Positions 15,381-22,823 of a DNA stretch of 36,599 bases are shown here, piece by piece. Below the pieces are notes generated by a model, which saw only the letters and a program-made list of their open reading frames with translations, had not been told where the DNA came from and made no database searches. Within the stretch, counting starts at the first letter, position 1. Each line of letters opens with the position of its first letter. The translations under genes and the position numbers were made by a program. Source of the DNA: Candidatus Neomicrothrix sp. UBA881 (lineage in GTDB: Bacteria; Actinomycetota; Acidimicrobiia; Acidimicrobiales; MedAcidi-G1); assembly GCA_002294285.1 (NCBI GenBank), contig DBFL01000083.1, positions 1-36,599 on the forward strand, in the 5' to 3' direction.

Positions 15381-16981
15381 AAATCTTTAAACTCTTCAAA
15401 TTTCTTTAGAAGGTTTTTACTCAAAAAACTGTTAATTTTTGATGATGATTTCTTGTTTAGTTCGAGTTCAATTTCAACAGCAAGATTCTTTCCGAATTCC
15501 ACCCCCCACTGATCGAAAGGGTTTACACCCCAAATCATTCCAGAAGCCACAGTTCGATGTTCGTATAGTGCAATCAATTGACCCAAAATGTAAGGGCTAA
15601 GTTCTGGGGCCAGAATGACAGTTGAAGGTCTATTTCCTTTCAAATCTGTCCTACCTTTCGAGCCTTTTTCTTTATTAACAGAGCCGAAAGCCAGAGCTTC
15701 TGTTTGAGCGATTAAATTTGCGAAGAGGGTATTTTTTTGTTCTTGAAAGGTATTGTCATTCACTTTAGAGAAGCTGATCATTTCGCAGGGAACGACATCA
15801 GTGCCTTGATGTAAAAACTGAAAAAATGCATGTTGACTTTCAGTGCCTGTAGCGCCCCAAACAACCGAACCAATTGGCCCCTTTGTTTCTTGTCCATCTG
15901 CAAGGTTACTTTTACCTAAACTTTCCATCATTAGTTGTTGTAAATAAAACGGAAAATCTGACATTTGGCTGCTGTAAGGGACTATCGCCATAGTTGGGTG
16001 ATTGAGAAAAGATCGATTCCAGATGTCAATTAAAGAAAGTATTAAGACTCCGTTTGATTCGAAAGGCTCACTGAGAGTCTTTTCATCTATTTTGTTCATT
16101 CCTGATAGAAGCTGAAAGAATTTCTCTGGCCCTATTGAAATCATAAGAACTAATCCTGCTGCGGAAGAGAGTGAAAATCTTCCTCCAACCCAATCAGGGA
16201 TCTCAAAAACCATTGACTCTTCAAGACCTAAATCAAGAGCTTTAGCTTTGTTGTTTGTTACTCCAACTATATGTTTAGAAAGCTCTGTCATTCCGATTGA
16301 GTTATTAAGCCAATCCTTTGCATTTTCCATTAGTGAAAGCGTTTCTTTTGTACTGAAAGATTTTGAAGTCACTACAAAAATAGTTGTCTCAGGATCTAAT
16401 CCGCTGAGAGATTGAGTCAGTTCTATAGGGTCGATACTTGAACAAAATTTTATTGTTAATTCTGGATGGCTTAATTCTGAAAGTGCTTTACAAGCCATTG
16501 ATAAGCCAAGATGAGATCCGCCTATACCCACTGCTACTACAGACTTGATGGGAGAATTAGTAGCACCTAGTAACTTTCCATCTCTTACACTATGAGAGAA
16601 TTCCTCCATTTTTTCTAGAGTTTCAGTTATCTCGGGGATGACATCTACGCCGTCAACTAAAATTTTGGAGTTTCTAGACGCACGAAGTGCTGTATGTAGG
16701 GCAGGTTTTTCCTCTGTTGAGTTGACAGGACTCCCGGACATCATATCTGAGAGAGAATTTCTGATTTTGCTTTCTTCTGCAAGATCAGAAAAGAGACTAA
16801 ATGTCTTCGAGTCAATCAGCTGTTTTGAAACATCAATCCAAAGATTTTCGAAAGAAGTTGAGAAATCACTTTCTCGATTTGGATTTTCTTTAAATAGTTC
16901 AGAAATCGACTTTTGAGTAATTTCGTCACGATGGTTATCGAGCTGCGACCAAATTGGATTCTTATCATTAGAAGAATACAT
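15377..16981 (-). CDS. pgi: Glucose-6-phosphate isomerase
   Basis: A 534-residue cytosolic isomerase interconverting glucose-6-phosphate and fructose-6-phosphate. TEEKPALHTALR (89-100) corresponds to the TExRxALHxALR signature. VAVGIGGSHLG (149-159) is the phosphate-binding loop, GTESQHAFFQFLHQG the catalytic Glu/His region, and QWGVEFGKNLA near the C terminus holds the catalytic lysine. ATG at 16981. It lies 71 bp downstream of the reductase gene on the same strand and converges on hemL with overlapping stops. The gap contains a 14-bp AT palindrome at 17020-17033 but no clear terminator, so read-through from the cytochrome c/reductase genes is possible. Confidence 0.95.
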   Translation of the reverse strand: MYSSNDKNPIWSQLDNHRDEITQKSISELFKENPNRESDFSTSFENLWIDVSKQLIDSKTFSLFSDLAEESKIRNSLSDMMSGSPVNSTEEKPALHTALRASRNSKILVDGVDVIPEITETLEKMEEFSHSVRDGKLLGATNSPIKSVVAVGIGGSHLGLSMACKALSELSHPELTIKFCSSIDPIELTQSLSGLDPETTIFVVTSKSFSTKETLSLMENAKDWLNNSIGMTELSKHIVGVTNNKAKALDLGLEESMVFEIPDWVGGRFSLSSAAGLVLMISIGPEKFFQLLSGMNKIDEKTLSEPFESNGVLILSLIDIWNRSFLNHPTMAIVPYSSQMSDFPFYLQQLMMESLGKSNLADGQETKGPIGSVVWGATGTESQHAFFQFLHQGTDVVPCEMISFSKVNDNTFQEQKNTLFANLIAQTEALAFGSVNKEKGSKGRTDLKGNRPSTVILAPELSPYILGQLIALYEHRTVASGMIWGVNPFDQWGVEFGKNLAVEIELELNKKSSSKINSFLSKNLLKKFEEFKDF

Positions 16982-17052
16982 ATAGTTATTCTCACCGCTT
17001 TATCAGCTCAAAACTATTAAAAAGTTAACTTTTAAAAAATAACGAGAAATTT

Positions 17053-18318
17053 TTATTTACTAACTCTTTGGTCAGGAATCATTTTCACTATTGAAGCGAT
17101 CATTCCATATGCTGCTTCATCTAAACCTTTATCATTTTCCTTCATTAAATTCGCCATTACCTTTAGTGCCCATTCCATCAAGGTTTGGGAATGCATGCCA
17201 ACTCTCGTCAATTCTCTAATCAAAACTGGATTACCAATTATTTTCGCAAATAACCTAGCAACTTTGAAATATAGGCCGTATTCCTCATCAAGCAAGTCTG
17301 GGTATCGCTGTAGAACTTTGTTGTCATGTTGAAGGTTTGCTTCTACGAAAAGAGAAGCAGCTAGTCGACCTGTCTCGTAGGCATAATCAATTCCTTCACC
17401 GTTAAAAGGATTCACGGAACCAGCTGCATCACCTACTAAAAGCCAGTTGTGTCCTGCTTTTGGACCCACAGATCCTGCCATAGGTAGACGTCCACCTGTA
17501 GGTGGTTCAATTGGTGTCAGAGGGTTAATATCCCAGTAATCAGGAAGTGTTAAAGCAAATTCATTGAACAGGTGGGTTGTATTTACTTCTCGGTAATCCC
17601 TAAAAGTTGAAAGAAGCCCAATACCAACGTTTATTGTTCCGTTCCCGACTGGGAATATCCATCCGTAGCCTGGCATCGAATTACCATTCCTATCCTTTAC
17701 ATCAAGAGCAGATTCAATCCAAGGTTCCTTATCGAGAGGACTTTCGAAATAGCCTCTTATGGCCATTCCCATTGGATAACTTTTATTTCGGTTGCTACCC
17801 AAGGATCTACCGAAACGAGAGTTTGCACCATCTGCAACCGCAAGAAATTTTGCTTTTATTTCTAACTCCTCAGAAGTTTCATGATTTATTACTAAAGCTC
17901 CTTGAATTTCGGAATTGTCATCATGGAGAGGACGGATCGCCTCCATACCTTCAAAAAATTCGGCTCCTGCAGAAATTGCATTTTCAACAACCATCGTGTC
18001 CAGATCGCATCTTCTTACTACATACCCATGAGAAGGAAACACAGGGTGATCCGGCCATTTCATTTCAATACTTTTATTATGAGCTATAGCTCTAAGTCCT
18101 TCATATTTGTGGTATCCGGTGAGTTTGTGATCTAGTTGCATTTCCGATAATTGATGAACTGCTCGTGGTGTAAGTCCATCACCACAGGTTTTTTGCCGTG
18201 GAAAAACCTTTTTTTCGACAATTGCTGTCTTGAGTCCTGCTGATGCCGCCCAGTAAGCAGTAGCTGCACCAGCTGGACCTCCTCCGATTACTAGTAAGTC
18301 ATAGTATTTGTCTGACAT
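17053..18318 (-). CDS. Geranylgeranyl reductase family FAD oxidoreductase (MenJ-like menaquinone reductase)
   Basis: A 421-residue flavoprotein. The N-terminal dinucleotide fold is LLVIGGGPAGAATAYWAA (8-25) with E35 closing the second strand. CGDGLTPRAV (45-54) is the hallmark of the geranylgeranyl reductase family, and WLLVGDAAGSVNPFNGEGI (292-310) is the second FAD motif. Family members saturate isoprenoid double bonds in chlorophyll, archaeal lipids or menaquinone; mycobacterial MenJ hydrogenates one isoprene unit of menaquinone-9. Lying beside cytochrome c, the bc complex and complex I, a menaquinone-tail role is the best inference. It follows the cytochrome c gene by 54 bp on the same strand, so both are probably driven by the promoter at 19331-19359. 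Confidence 0.88.
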   Translation of the reverse strand: MSDKYYDLLVIGGGPAGAATAYWAASAGLKTAIVEKKVFPRQKTCGDGLTPRAVHQLSEMQLDHKLTGYHKYEGLRAIAHNKSIEMKWPDHPVFPSHGYVVRRCDLDTMVVENAISAGAEFFEGMEAIRPLHDDNSEIQGALVINHETSEELEIKAKFLAVADGANSRFGRSLGSNRNKSYPMGMAIRGYFESPLDKEPWIESALDVKDRNGNSMPGYGWIFPVGNGTINVGIGLLSTFRDYREVNTTHLFNEFALTLPDYWDINPLTPIEPPTGGRLPMAGSVGPKAGHNWLLVGDAAGSVNPFNGEGIDYAYETGRLAASLFVEANLQHDNKVLQRYPDLLDEEYGLYFKVARLFAKIIGNPVLIRELTRVGMHSQTLMEWALKVMANLMKENDKGLDEAAYGMIASIVKMIPDQRVSK

Positions 18319-18372
18319 TTGTATCCAAATTTCTAATCAAGTCTTAATATTTGAGTAGATTTGCGAAAAATA

Positions 18373-19125
18373 TTAGTGAGTATTTTCAATGATGCTTGCA
18401 ATTTCAGAAGTAGTGACACTTTCTGCATCAAAATACATATCAAGATCTATTTCGCCTGCTTCAATCATGTGGTCAAGTTCCTCTGCATAAATTTCAGCTT
18501 CTTCAGAATTGCCGAACACTGCCCTCTCGTGCAAAACAACGCTAATTATTTCTTCGGCATTTAGAACATCACCAAAGGCGGGCATTCCCCCAGCCACTAC
18601 TCTTCCTCTTTCGGGGGAACCATATGAGTTTCCGACCCCAAAACCATCAGATCCTTTTGTAATCCATTCGACCATGTCTTCCATTTGAGGGAAAGTAACT
18701 AGAACTTCACCGTCAGCCAATTTATAACCAGCACCACCTCCACCATTCGCACCATGGCAAGAAGCACAGCGTTGTGCGTATATTTCTGCACCATGTTGGA
18801 GTACACCTGTAGCTTCAACTGCTGGCCGTTCGAGAGTTCCGACATAGATAACAGCCCAAATTGGAAGACAGAGTAAAGCCGATGCGGCCCACCAAGGGAT
18901 TTTGTTTCTAGTTTTAGCAGCATTGACATAAGGGGCGTCTTCAACAACGGGTATTTCTTCTATTTGTTTAGTTGGTGTTTCAGACGGCGAGTTGGTTTCA
19001 ACTGATTGGGCAGCTTCTTGTGGCTCAACCGCTTCTGATGGGGAATCAGTTGAAGGTGTTTGACCTGTCAATCTTTCTCGCGCGCTTTTAGAACGTTGTA
19101 AAAGATGTTCTGGAATTTCGACCAA
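18373..19125 (-). CDS. Membrane-anchored monohaem cytochrome c with cytosolic IPEHLLQR tail
   Basis: A 250-residue protein in three parts. Residues 1-75 form a Pro/Ser/Glu-rich, probably disordered cytosolic tail opening with MVEIPEHLLQRSKSAR. One membrane helix spans about 77-97. An outside class I cytochrome c domain has haem site C120-A-S-C123-H124 and likely axial Met 181 in AGGMPAFG. An acidic tail (about 208-250) follows. It probably carries electrons from the bc complex, whose operon is divergent. The same N-terminal motif opens the subunit IV protein at 21120. The start is TTG at 19125, supported by GGAG on the minus strand at 19135-19132, six bases upstream, and by the matching MVEIPEHL start of the other protein. 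Confidence 0.9.
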   Translation of the reverse strand: MVEIPEHLLQRSKSARERLTGQTPSTDSPSEAVEPQEAAQSVETNSPSETPTKQIEEIPVVEDAPYVNAAKTRNKIPWWAASALLCLPIWAVIYVGTLERPAVEATGVLQHGAEIYAQRCASCHGANGGGGAGYKLADGEVLVTFPQMEDMVEWITKGSDGFGVGNSYGSPERGRVVAGGMPAFGDVLNAEEIISVVLHERAVFGNSEEAEIYAEELDHMIEAGEIDLDMYFDAESVTTSEIASIIENTH

Positions 19126-19131
19126 TTTTCT

Positions 19132-19135
19132 CTCC
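19132..19135 (-). promoter_or_regulatory. Shine-Dalgarno site for the cytochrome c TTG start
   Basis: Minus-strand GGAG, in CCGGAGAGAAAATTG, stands 6 nt before the TTG at 19125. No ATG or GTG gives a comparable fit, so this decides the start. Confidence 0.7.
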
Positions 19136-19190
19136 GGTTGCTGCTAGGTAACAAGTTTAAGTTTTTTTAACCGATGACGGCAGGATAGCC

Positions 19191-19274
19191 GTGACTTGGG
19201 TATACATGACGTTGATCCTGATTTTATTTTTAGTTTGGATACTGATCAAAAACCGGCCAATTTTTTTTGATTAG
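19191..19274 (+). CDS. Possible 27-residue single-span membrane peptide
   Basis: A short ORF from GTG 19191 to TAG 19274 encoding MTWVYM, a hydrophobic stretch of about 15 residues (TLILILFLVWILI) and KNRPIFFD. An AGGAT sequence lies about 6 nt before the GTG. Composition is a plausible small membrane subunit. Against it, the predicted plus-strand promoter of the bc operon begins downstream of this ORF, and no promoter of its own is evident. Treat as tentative. Confidence 0.25.
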   Translation: MTWVYMTLILILFLVWILIKNRPIFFD

Positions 19275-19330
19275 TGAAAACTAAAAGTGTTAGAACGAGT
19301 GCGCCCGACACTCCAGCAAGCTGTAAGATG

Positions 19331-19359
19331 GTTATATAACTTTGTGCAATTTTTCACAA
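19331..19359 (-). promoter_or_regulatory. Predicted divergent promoter for cytochrome c and reductase genes
   Basis: Because of the symmetry, the minus strand reads TTGTGA (19359-19354), a 17-nt spacer, then TATAAC (19336-19331). This would transcribe leftward into the cytochrome c gene with a leader of roughly 200 nt. It overlaps the plus-strand promoter face to face, so the two should compete for polymerase as well as share Rex control. Confidence 0.45.
19342..19359. promoter_or_regulatory. Rex operator at the centre of a perfect 15-bp inverted repeat
   Basis: The 18-mer TTGTGCAATTTTTCACAA has the layout of the established Rex site, TTGTG-N8-CACAA with an A/T-rich centre. It is embedded in a longer exact inverted repeat: arms 19332-19346 and 19355-19369, each 15 bp, spacer 19347-19354. 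rex itself is in the window at 9401. The site lies between the divergent cytochrome c gene and the bc operon and covers the -35 hexamers of both predicted promoters, the position expected for repression of both. Confidence 0.85.
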
Positions 19360-19370
19360 AGTTATATAAG
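19342..19370 (+). promoter_or_regulatory. Predicted promoter of the bc complex operon
   Basis: TTGTGC (19342-19347) and TATAAG (19365-19370) are separated by exactly 17 nt and resemble sigma-70 -35 and -10 hexamers. The Rex core covers the -35 and most of the spacer. The predicted start of transcription would be about 30 nt before the first gene at 19409. Confidence 0.5.
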
Positions 19371-19392
19371 TAGAAAACCCAGCAAAGACTTC

Positions 19393-19398
19393 AGGAGG
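19393..19398 (+). promoter_or_regulatory. Strong Shine-Dalgarno site before the first bc operon gene
   Basis: AGGAGG is a full match to the anti-16S consensus and stands 10 nt before the ATG at 19409. It is the best ribosome site in the window and suggests high expression of this operon. Confidence 0.75.
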
Positions 19399-19408
19399 AA
19401 AAGTTCGA

Positions 19409-19864
19409 ATGGTTGCATTCGCCGTGTCGCTGTTTGTAACGGTGATCCTCGTATGGGGTTTCTATGCATACTTAAGAAGATGCCCAGCTGAAAAAGAATT
19501 CACTTGGGGTGAAGCGATGGTTTTCGCCACTTATGTTTTTTTCATTTTGTTTTGGGTTTATGGCGTAGTACCACATCAGTGGCTTACTTGGGCTGACAGT
19601 GAGTTGAACTGGCGTCCTGATCGTTTTATTGTCGGGCCTGAACTTCCCTGGACTGGTGACCAAGGAATTGTTGAATGGGCTCTTCCCTTTACAATGACGT
19701 ATTTAGTGATCCGTGATGTTATTGCAGTGCTAATTTACGGGGTCGCATTGGCTGGTAATGTAGTTTGTTGGCGCCATTGGCAAAACCGTGGAGCAGAAAA
19801 AGAAGAAGTCGCGGATAAGTCTGAGTATGGAAGGCCTTTGATTAAGGAAGGGGTGGGATCATGA
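19409..19864 (+). CDS. Unrecognised three-span membrane protein heading the bc operon
   Basis: A 151-residue protein with predicted helices at about 2-21, 37-55 and 92-117, and a charged C-terminal tail (about 125-151). Between helices 2 and 3 is an outside or inside loop rich in Trp and acidic residues (VVPHQWLTWADSELNWR, then GPELPWTGDQG). I recognise no family. There is no haem-binding CxxCH, and only two cysteines are present, which are not paired as iron-sulfur ligands. It begins the operon behind the Rex-controlled promoter with a consensus ribosome site, and its stop overlaps the ferredoxin start by 4 bp (ATGA). Close coupling implies a subunit or assembly partner, perhaps the membrane docking site for the ferredoxin; that is inference. 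Confidence 0.8.
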   Translation: MVAFAVSLFVTVILVWGFYAYLRRCPAEKEFTWGEAMVFATYVFFILFWVYGVVPHQWLTWADSELNWRPDRFIVGPELPWTGDQGIVEWALPFTMTYLVIRDVIAVLIYGVALAGNVVCWRHWQNRGAEKEEVADKSEYGRPLIKEGVGS

Positions 19865-20277
19865 GTGTTACCGATGCCAATCCGCCTCATCCGACTTTTA
19901 TCGATGATTATGTTTTGCACCAAGTTGACAATGAGTGGTTAGAAGCAGCAGGTAAACCTAAACAGTTTATTCACATCGATCAGTCAGAATGCATTATGTG
20001 TGAAGGTTGTGTTGATATTTGTCCTTGGAAATGTATTCACATGGTCAGCACGAACGCAGTAAGTGACTCGGTTGGTACTGAGATACCTGGTCGGGATCCG
20101 AGCGACAATGTAATTTTCACAATCGATGATGATGTTTGCACTCGTTGTGCACTTTGTGTAGACAGGTGTCCGACTGGAGTAATTATTTTAGGAAAGTTAA
20201 CTGATGCTCCACCAGAGGGTGATGGTAATCAGAGAACTGCTAGTCATGGTTATGGCTATGGGATGCGTTTGGCATGA
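19861..20277 (+). CDS. 2[4Fe-4S] ferredoxin encoded in the bc operon
   Basis: A 138-residue soluble protein with two cysteine sets: C44-x2-C47-x2-C50-x3-C54-P and C93-x2-C96-x2-C99-x3-C103-P. This is the bacterial dicluster ferredoxin pattern. The sets are spaced by about 40 residues rather than the usual 18-30, and an extra Cys (C58) follows the first. An N-terminal extension of about 35 residues and a Gly/Tyr-rich tail (SHGYGYGMRLA) flank the core. No signal peptide, so it is cytosolic. The ATG overlaps the preceding membrane-protein gene, and cytochrome b follows after 39 bp. A ferredoxin is not a standard subunit of bc1, b6f or b6c complexes. It could feed electrons to the quinone site from inside the cell, or accept them. 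Confidence 0.9.
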   Translation: MSVTDANPPHPTFIDDYVLHQVDNEWLEAAGKPKQFIHIDQSECIMCEGCVDICPWKCIHMVSTNAVSDSVGTEIPGRDPSDNVIFTIDDDVCTRCALCVDRCPTGVIILGKLTDAPPEGDGNQRTASHGYGYGMRLA

Positions 20278-20316
20278 TTCAAGACATAACTAATAAAATT
20301 TTAGAGGGAGCAACTA

Positions 20317-21105
20317 ATGGCTGAGACAAACGGTGATAAAGCCGCCGGTCAGGCATTAAAAGAAAAATTAGGTCAGATTGGAAACAAGGTCCAAGATTCT
20401 CAGACTTGGACTGCCATATTTCGCCCTGGTTCTATTTTCAGAAAGGGTTATACAGATAGTCCGAGAAACCGTTCGTACGTAATAATGAACAGTGTTTTAT
20501 ATCATCTTCACCCTGTAAAGGTAAAGAGACATGCGGTAAAAGTTAGTTACACGCTTTGTTTAGGTGGTTTAAGCTTTTTCCTCTTTATTTTCCTGACAGT
20601 TACAGGTATTTTCCTTATGTTCTTCTACCGTCCTACTGCTGCGCAAGCATGGGATGATATTCAAACTCTTCAAACTGCAGTGGGCTTTGGTCTCTTAGTC
20701 CGAAATATGCATAGGTGGGGAGCCCATTTAATGGTTCTGACTGTCTTCCTTCATATGGCTCGTGTTTTTTACCACGGAGCGTATAAACCACCTCGTGAAT
20801 TTAACTGGGTGATCGGAGTCATTTTGCTGACACTCACACTGTTGCTGTCATTCACTGGGTATTTATTGCCTTGGGACCAGTTGGCCCTTTGGGCGGTAAC
20901 GGTTGGAACAAACATGATGGGGTATACGCCTGTTTTCGGAGAACAGGTGAGATTTGTTCTTTTAGGGGGCGTGGAGATAGGCACTGACACTTTATTGAGG
21001 TGGTATACGCTTCATGTTTTGATGTTGCCATTTGTTCTGGTCATTTTTCTTGCTATTCATTTTTGGCGTGTCCGAAAAGACGGCGGAATTTCAGGACCAC
21101 TGTAG
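20317..21105 (+). CDS. Cytochrome b6-type subunit of a menaquinol:cytochrome c oxidoreductase
   Basis: A 262-residue four-helix cytochrome b corresponding to the N-terminal half of mitochondrial cytochrome b, as in b6f and Bacillus-type b6c complexes. Haem b ligands are H132/H146 and H233/H248. The 15-residue step in the second pair is the b6 type (14 in bc1). C81 in TLCLGG aligns with the b6 cysteine in FYCLGG that covalently holds haem ci. [15 protein letters not shown] is the Qo-region signature, and the protein ends in ISGPL like b6. An N-terminal cytosolic extension of about 50 residues is longer than in b6. A ribosome site, GAGGGAG, precedes the ATG. Its partner subunit IV starts 14 bp downstream. 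Confidence 0.93.
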   Translation: MAETNGDKAAGQALKEKLGQIGNKVQDSQTWTAIFRPGSIFRKGYTDSPRNRSYVIMNSVLYHLHPVKVKRHAVKVSYTLCLGGLSFFLFIFLTVTGIFLMFFYRPTAAQAWDDIQTLQTAVGFGLLVRNMHRWGAHLMVLTVFLHMARVFYHGAYKPPREFNWVIGVILLTLTLLLSFTGYLLPWDQLALWAVTVGTNMMGYTPVFGEQVRFVLLGGVEIGTDTLLRWYTLHVLMLPFVLVIFLAIHFWRVRKDGGISGPL

Positions 21106-21119
21106 GCCGAGGATAAGAA

Positions 21120-21884
21120 ATGGTTGAGATCCCAGAGCATTTAAGAAAACGAGCTGAAGAAGCCCGAGCTAAAGCAGAAGCTGCTAAAGGTGGTTCTTCA
21201 AAAGGTGAAGAAAAAGAAACTGAAACAGGTGCTGATACGAGTTCAGAAAACCCCGTTTCTTCAGGCGATGAGAAAATTCCTTCTCACTTGCTCGATCGTG
21301 GAGTTCCCGCCAGTAAACAACCTCCAGTAGGCGAACCTTCAAATGTTTCACCGTCCCAAAGCGGCCCACAAGCAGGCCAAGGTCCAGATGGTCACAACCA
21401 GAGACTTTTAACAGTTGTCAAAGCAGGTTCAATTCAAGATGTAAAAACAACTCCTACTGACAAAGTTCATGTCTGGCCGCATCTTTTAATCGCAGAGTTC
21501 CTATCGGCTTTAGCAATAACTCTTTTTACGACACTTTTCTCCATTGTGGTTAATGCTCCACTTCTGGAGTTGGCTGATTTTAACCGGACACCAAACCCTT
21601 CTAAAGCACCCTGGTATTTTTTAGGTCTTCAAGAATTGTTAACAATGTTCCATCCAATGGTCGCCGGAGTGACAATTCCAGGTATGGGTATTTTTCTACT
21701 AATCATGGCACCTTTTATTGATAAAAATCCCTCAAATAAACCAGAACATCGAAAGTTTGCAATCTCATTAATGACTGTTCACCTGATGTTCTGGGCAGTG
21801 CTAGTGATGATTGGGTCTTTCTTTCGTGGTCCCGGTTTCAACTTTGTCTTCCCTTGGGAAGGTGGATTGTTTTTCGAGTTGTGA
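21120..21884 (+). CDS. Subunit IV-like cytochrome b C-terminal subunit with long cytosolic tail
   Basis: A 254-residue protein. Residues 1-116 are a charged, Pro/Ser/Gln-rich cytosolic tail; residues 117-254 hold three membrane helices equivalent to PetD or the C-terminal half of cytochrome b. The Qo-site PEWY motif reads APWY (163-166, in PNPSKAPWYFLGLQELL), so the glutamate that helps proton release in PEWY enzymes is replaced by Pro. The tail opens MVEIPEHLRKRAEEAR, nearly the same as the divergent cytochrome c, and has a second related element, IPSHLLDR, at 53-60. ATG at 21120. The helix count fits subunit IV. Confidence 0.9.
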   Translation: MVEIPEHLRKRAEEARAKAEAAKGGSSKGEEKETETGADTSSENPVSSGDEKIPSHLLDRGVPASKQPPVGEPSNVSPSQSGPQAGQGPDGHNQRLLTVVKAGSIQDVKTTPTDKVHVWPHLLIAEFLSALAITLFTTLFSIVVNAPLLELADFNRTPNPSKAPWYFLGLQELLTMFHPMVAGVTIPGMGIFLLIMAPFIDKNPSNKPEHRKFAISLMTVHLMFWAVLVMIGSFFRGPGFNFVFPWEGGLFFEL

Positions 21885-21935
21885 TGAAAATGTTAATTAT
21901 TCAATCAGTATTAAAAAGAAATTACGGAGTTTGAG

Positions 21936-22805
21936 ATGGCTACGATAATTGCAGTCATAATTCTTGTTGTTTTAGCTGCTTTAGTTCTTTTGGGTGCTTC
22001 TCGACGAAGAGATCATCGTGCTGTTGGTCTATCAAGAGAGGCGCGTCTTCGTGACAAAACAAATCCTGCTTTGTTATCAGAAGATGAAGAAGGTTTAACT
22101 GGCCGCAAATTTGAGGAAGCAGCTCTAGAAACAAAGACGGAAGATCAAGTAGAAGCTATAGATACTACTCCTCCCGAACCTTTTGTATCCCCAGATCCTA
22201 TAGCTGTAGGTGTTTCTCGTAGACAGTTTTTTAATAGGGGAATAGTAGGAATGATGGGACTTTCAATAGCTGGTTTCGGTGGAGCTTCGTTAGCTTTTTT
22301 ATGGCCTCAGGGAGTAAGTGGTTTCGGATCAAAAATTAAAGTTGGAAACATTCCTGAAATTCTTGCTGAAATAAAAGCAAATAATGGTTTTCTGTATAAA
22401 CCTGAAGGGCGAATGTGGTTGACTGCTTTTCCAAATGGTGCAGTCGAAAAAGCTAGAAACGCTTATTCCTCAAGTGAAATAGCTGGAATGGCTGCAGGAG
22501 TCGAACAAGGTTTTGAAGCAGGCGTAGTTGCTTTGTATCAAAAATGTCCGCATTTAGGATGCAGGGTTCCTAACTGTGTTTCTTCACAATGGTTCGAATG
22601 TCCCTGTCACGGATCTCAGTACAACCAAGTAGGCGAAAAACGTGGTGGACCTGCACCTAGAGGGATGGATCGTTTCGCGGTAACTGTAAATGACGGAGTT
22701 TTAACTGTAAATACTGGTGCAATAATCCAGGGTCCGCCTATTGGTACGAATACTACTGGCCAAGAAGCAGAAGGCCCGAACTGTATCGGACAGAGCGACC
22801 ATTAA
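21936..22805 (+). CDS. Rieske iron-sulfur protein of the bc complex
   Basis: A 289-residue protein. The [2Fe-2S] site is CPHLGC (204-209) and CPCHGS (222-227): ligands C204, H206, C222, H225, with C209-C224 as the stabilising disulfide. There is an N-terminal hydrophobic helix (3-21), a cytosolic acidic segment (about 35-90), then SRRQFFN (94-100) with a twin-arginine motif before a second helix (103-123). This fits an actinobacterial-type Rieske with extra N-terminal span and Tat-dependent insertion of the final helix. Residues 128-289 are the outside domain. It follows subunit IV by 51 bp, with ACGGAG before the ATG. Confidence 0.95.
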   Translation: MATIIAVIILVVLAALVLLGASRRRDHRAVGLSREARLRDKTNPALLSEDEEGLTGRKFEEAALETKTEDQVEAIDTTPPEPFVSPDPIAVGVSRRQFFNRGIVGMMGLSIAGFGGASLAFLWPQGVSGFGSKIKVGNIPEILAEIKANNGFLYKPEGRMWLTAFPNGAVEKARNAYSSSEIAGMAAGVEQGFEAGVVALYQKCPHLGCRVPNCVSSQWFECPCHGSQYNQVGEKRGGPAPRGMDRFAVTVNDGVLTVNTGAIIQGPPIGTNTTGQEAEGPNCIGQSDH

Positions 22806-22823
22806 TGGAGAGATGAGAAGTTT

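Noticed and set aside
17020..17033. AAAAGTTAACTTTT palindrome between pgi and the reductase as a terminator or operator
   Set aside because: It is a continuous AT palindrome with no loop or GC stem, and such sequences are frequent in AT-rich DNA.
19237..19269. ATCAAAAA ... TTTTTGAT inverted repeat with T-run as a terminator
   Set aside because: The stem is pure A/T apart from the ends, the loop is long, and no plus-strand gene other than the doubtful microprotein would end there.
21884..21937. 17-codon ORF between subunit IV and Rieske, starting at an overlapping ATG
   Set aside because: Too short, no hydrophobic or conserved pattern, and the interval is explained by the Rieske ribosome site.
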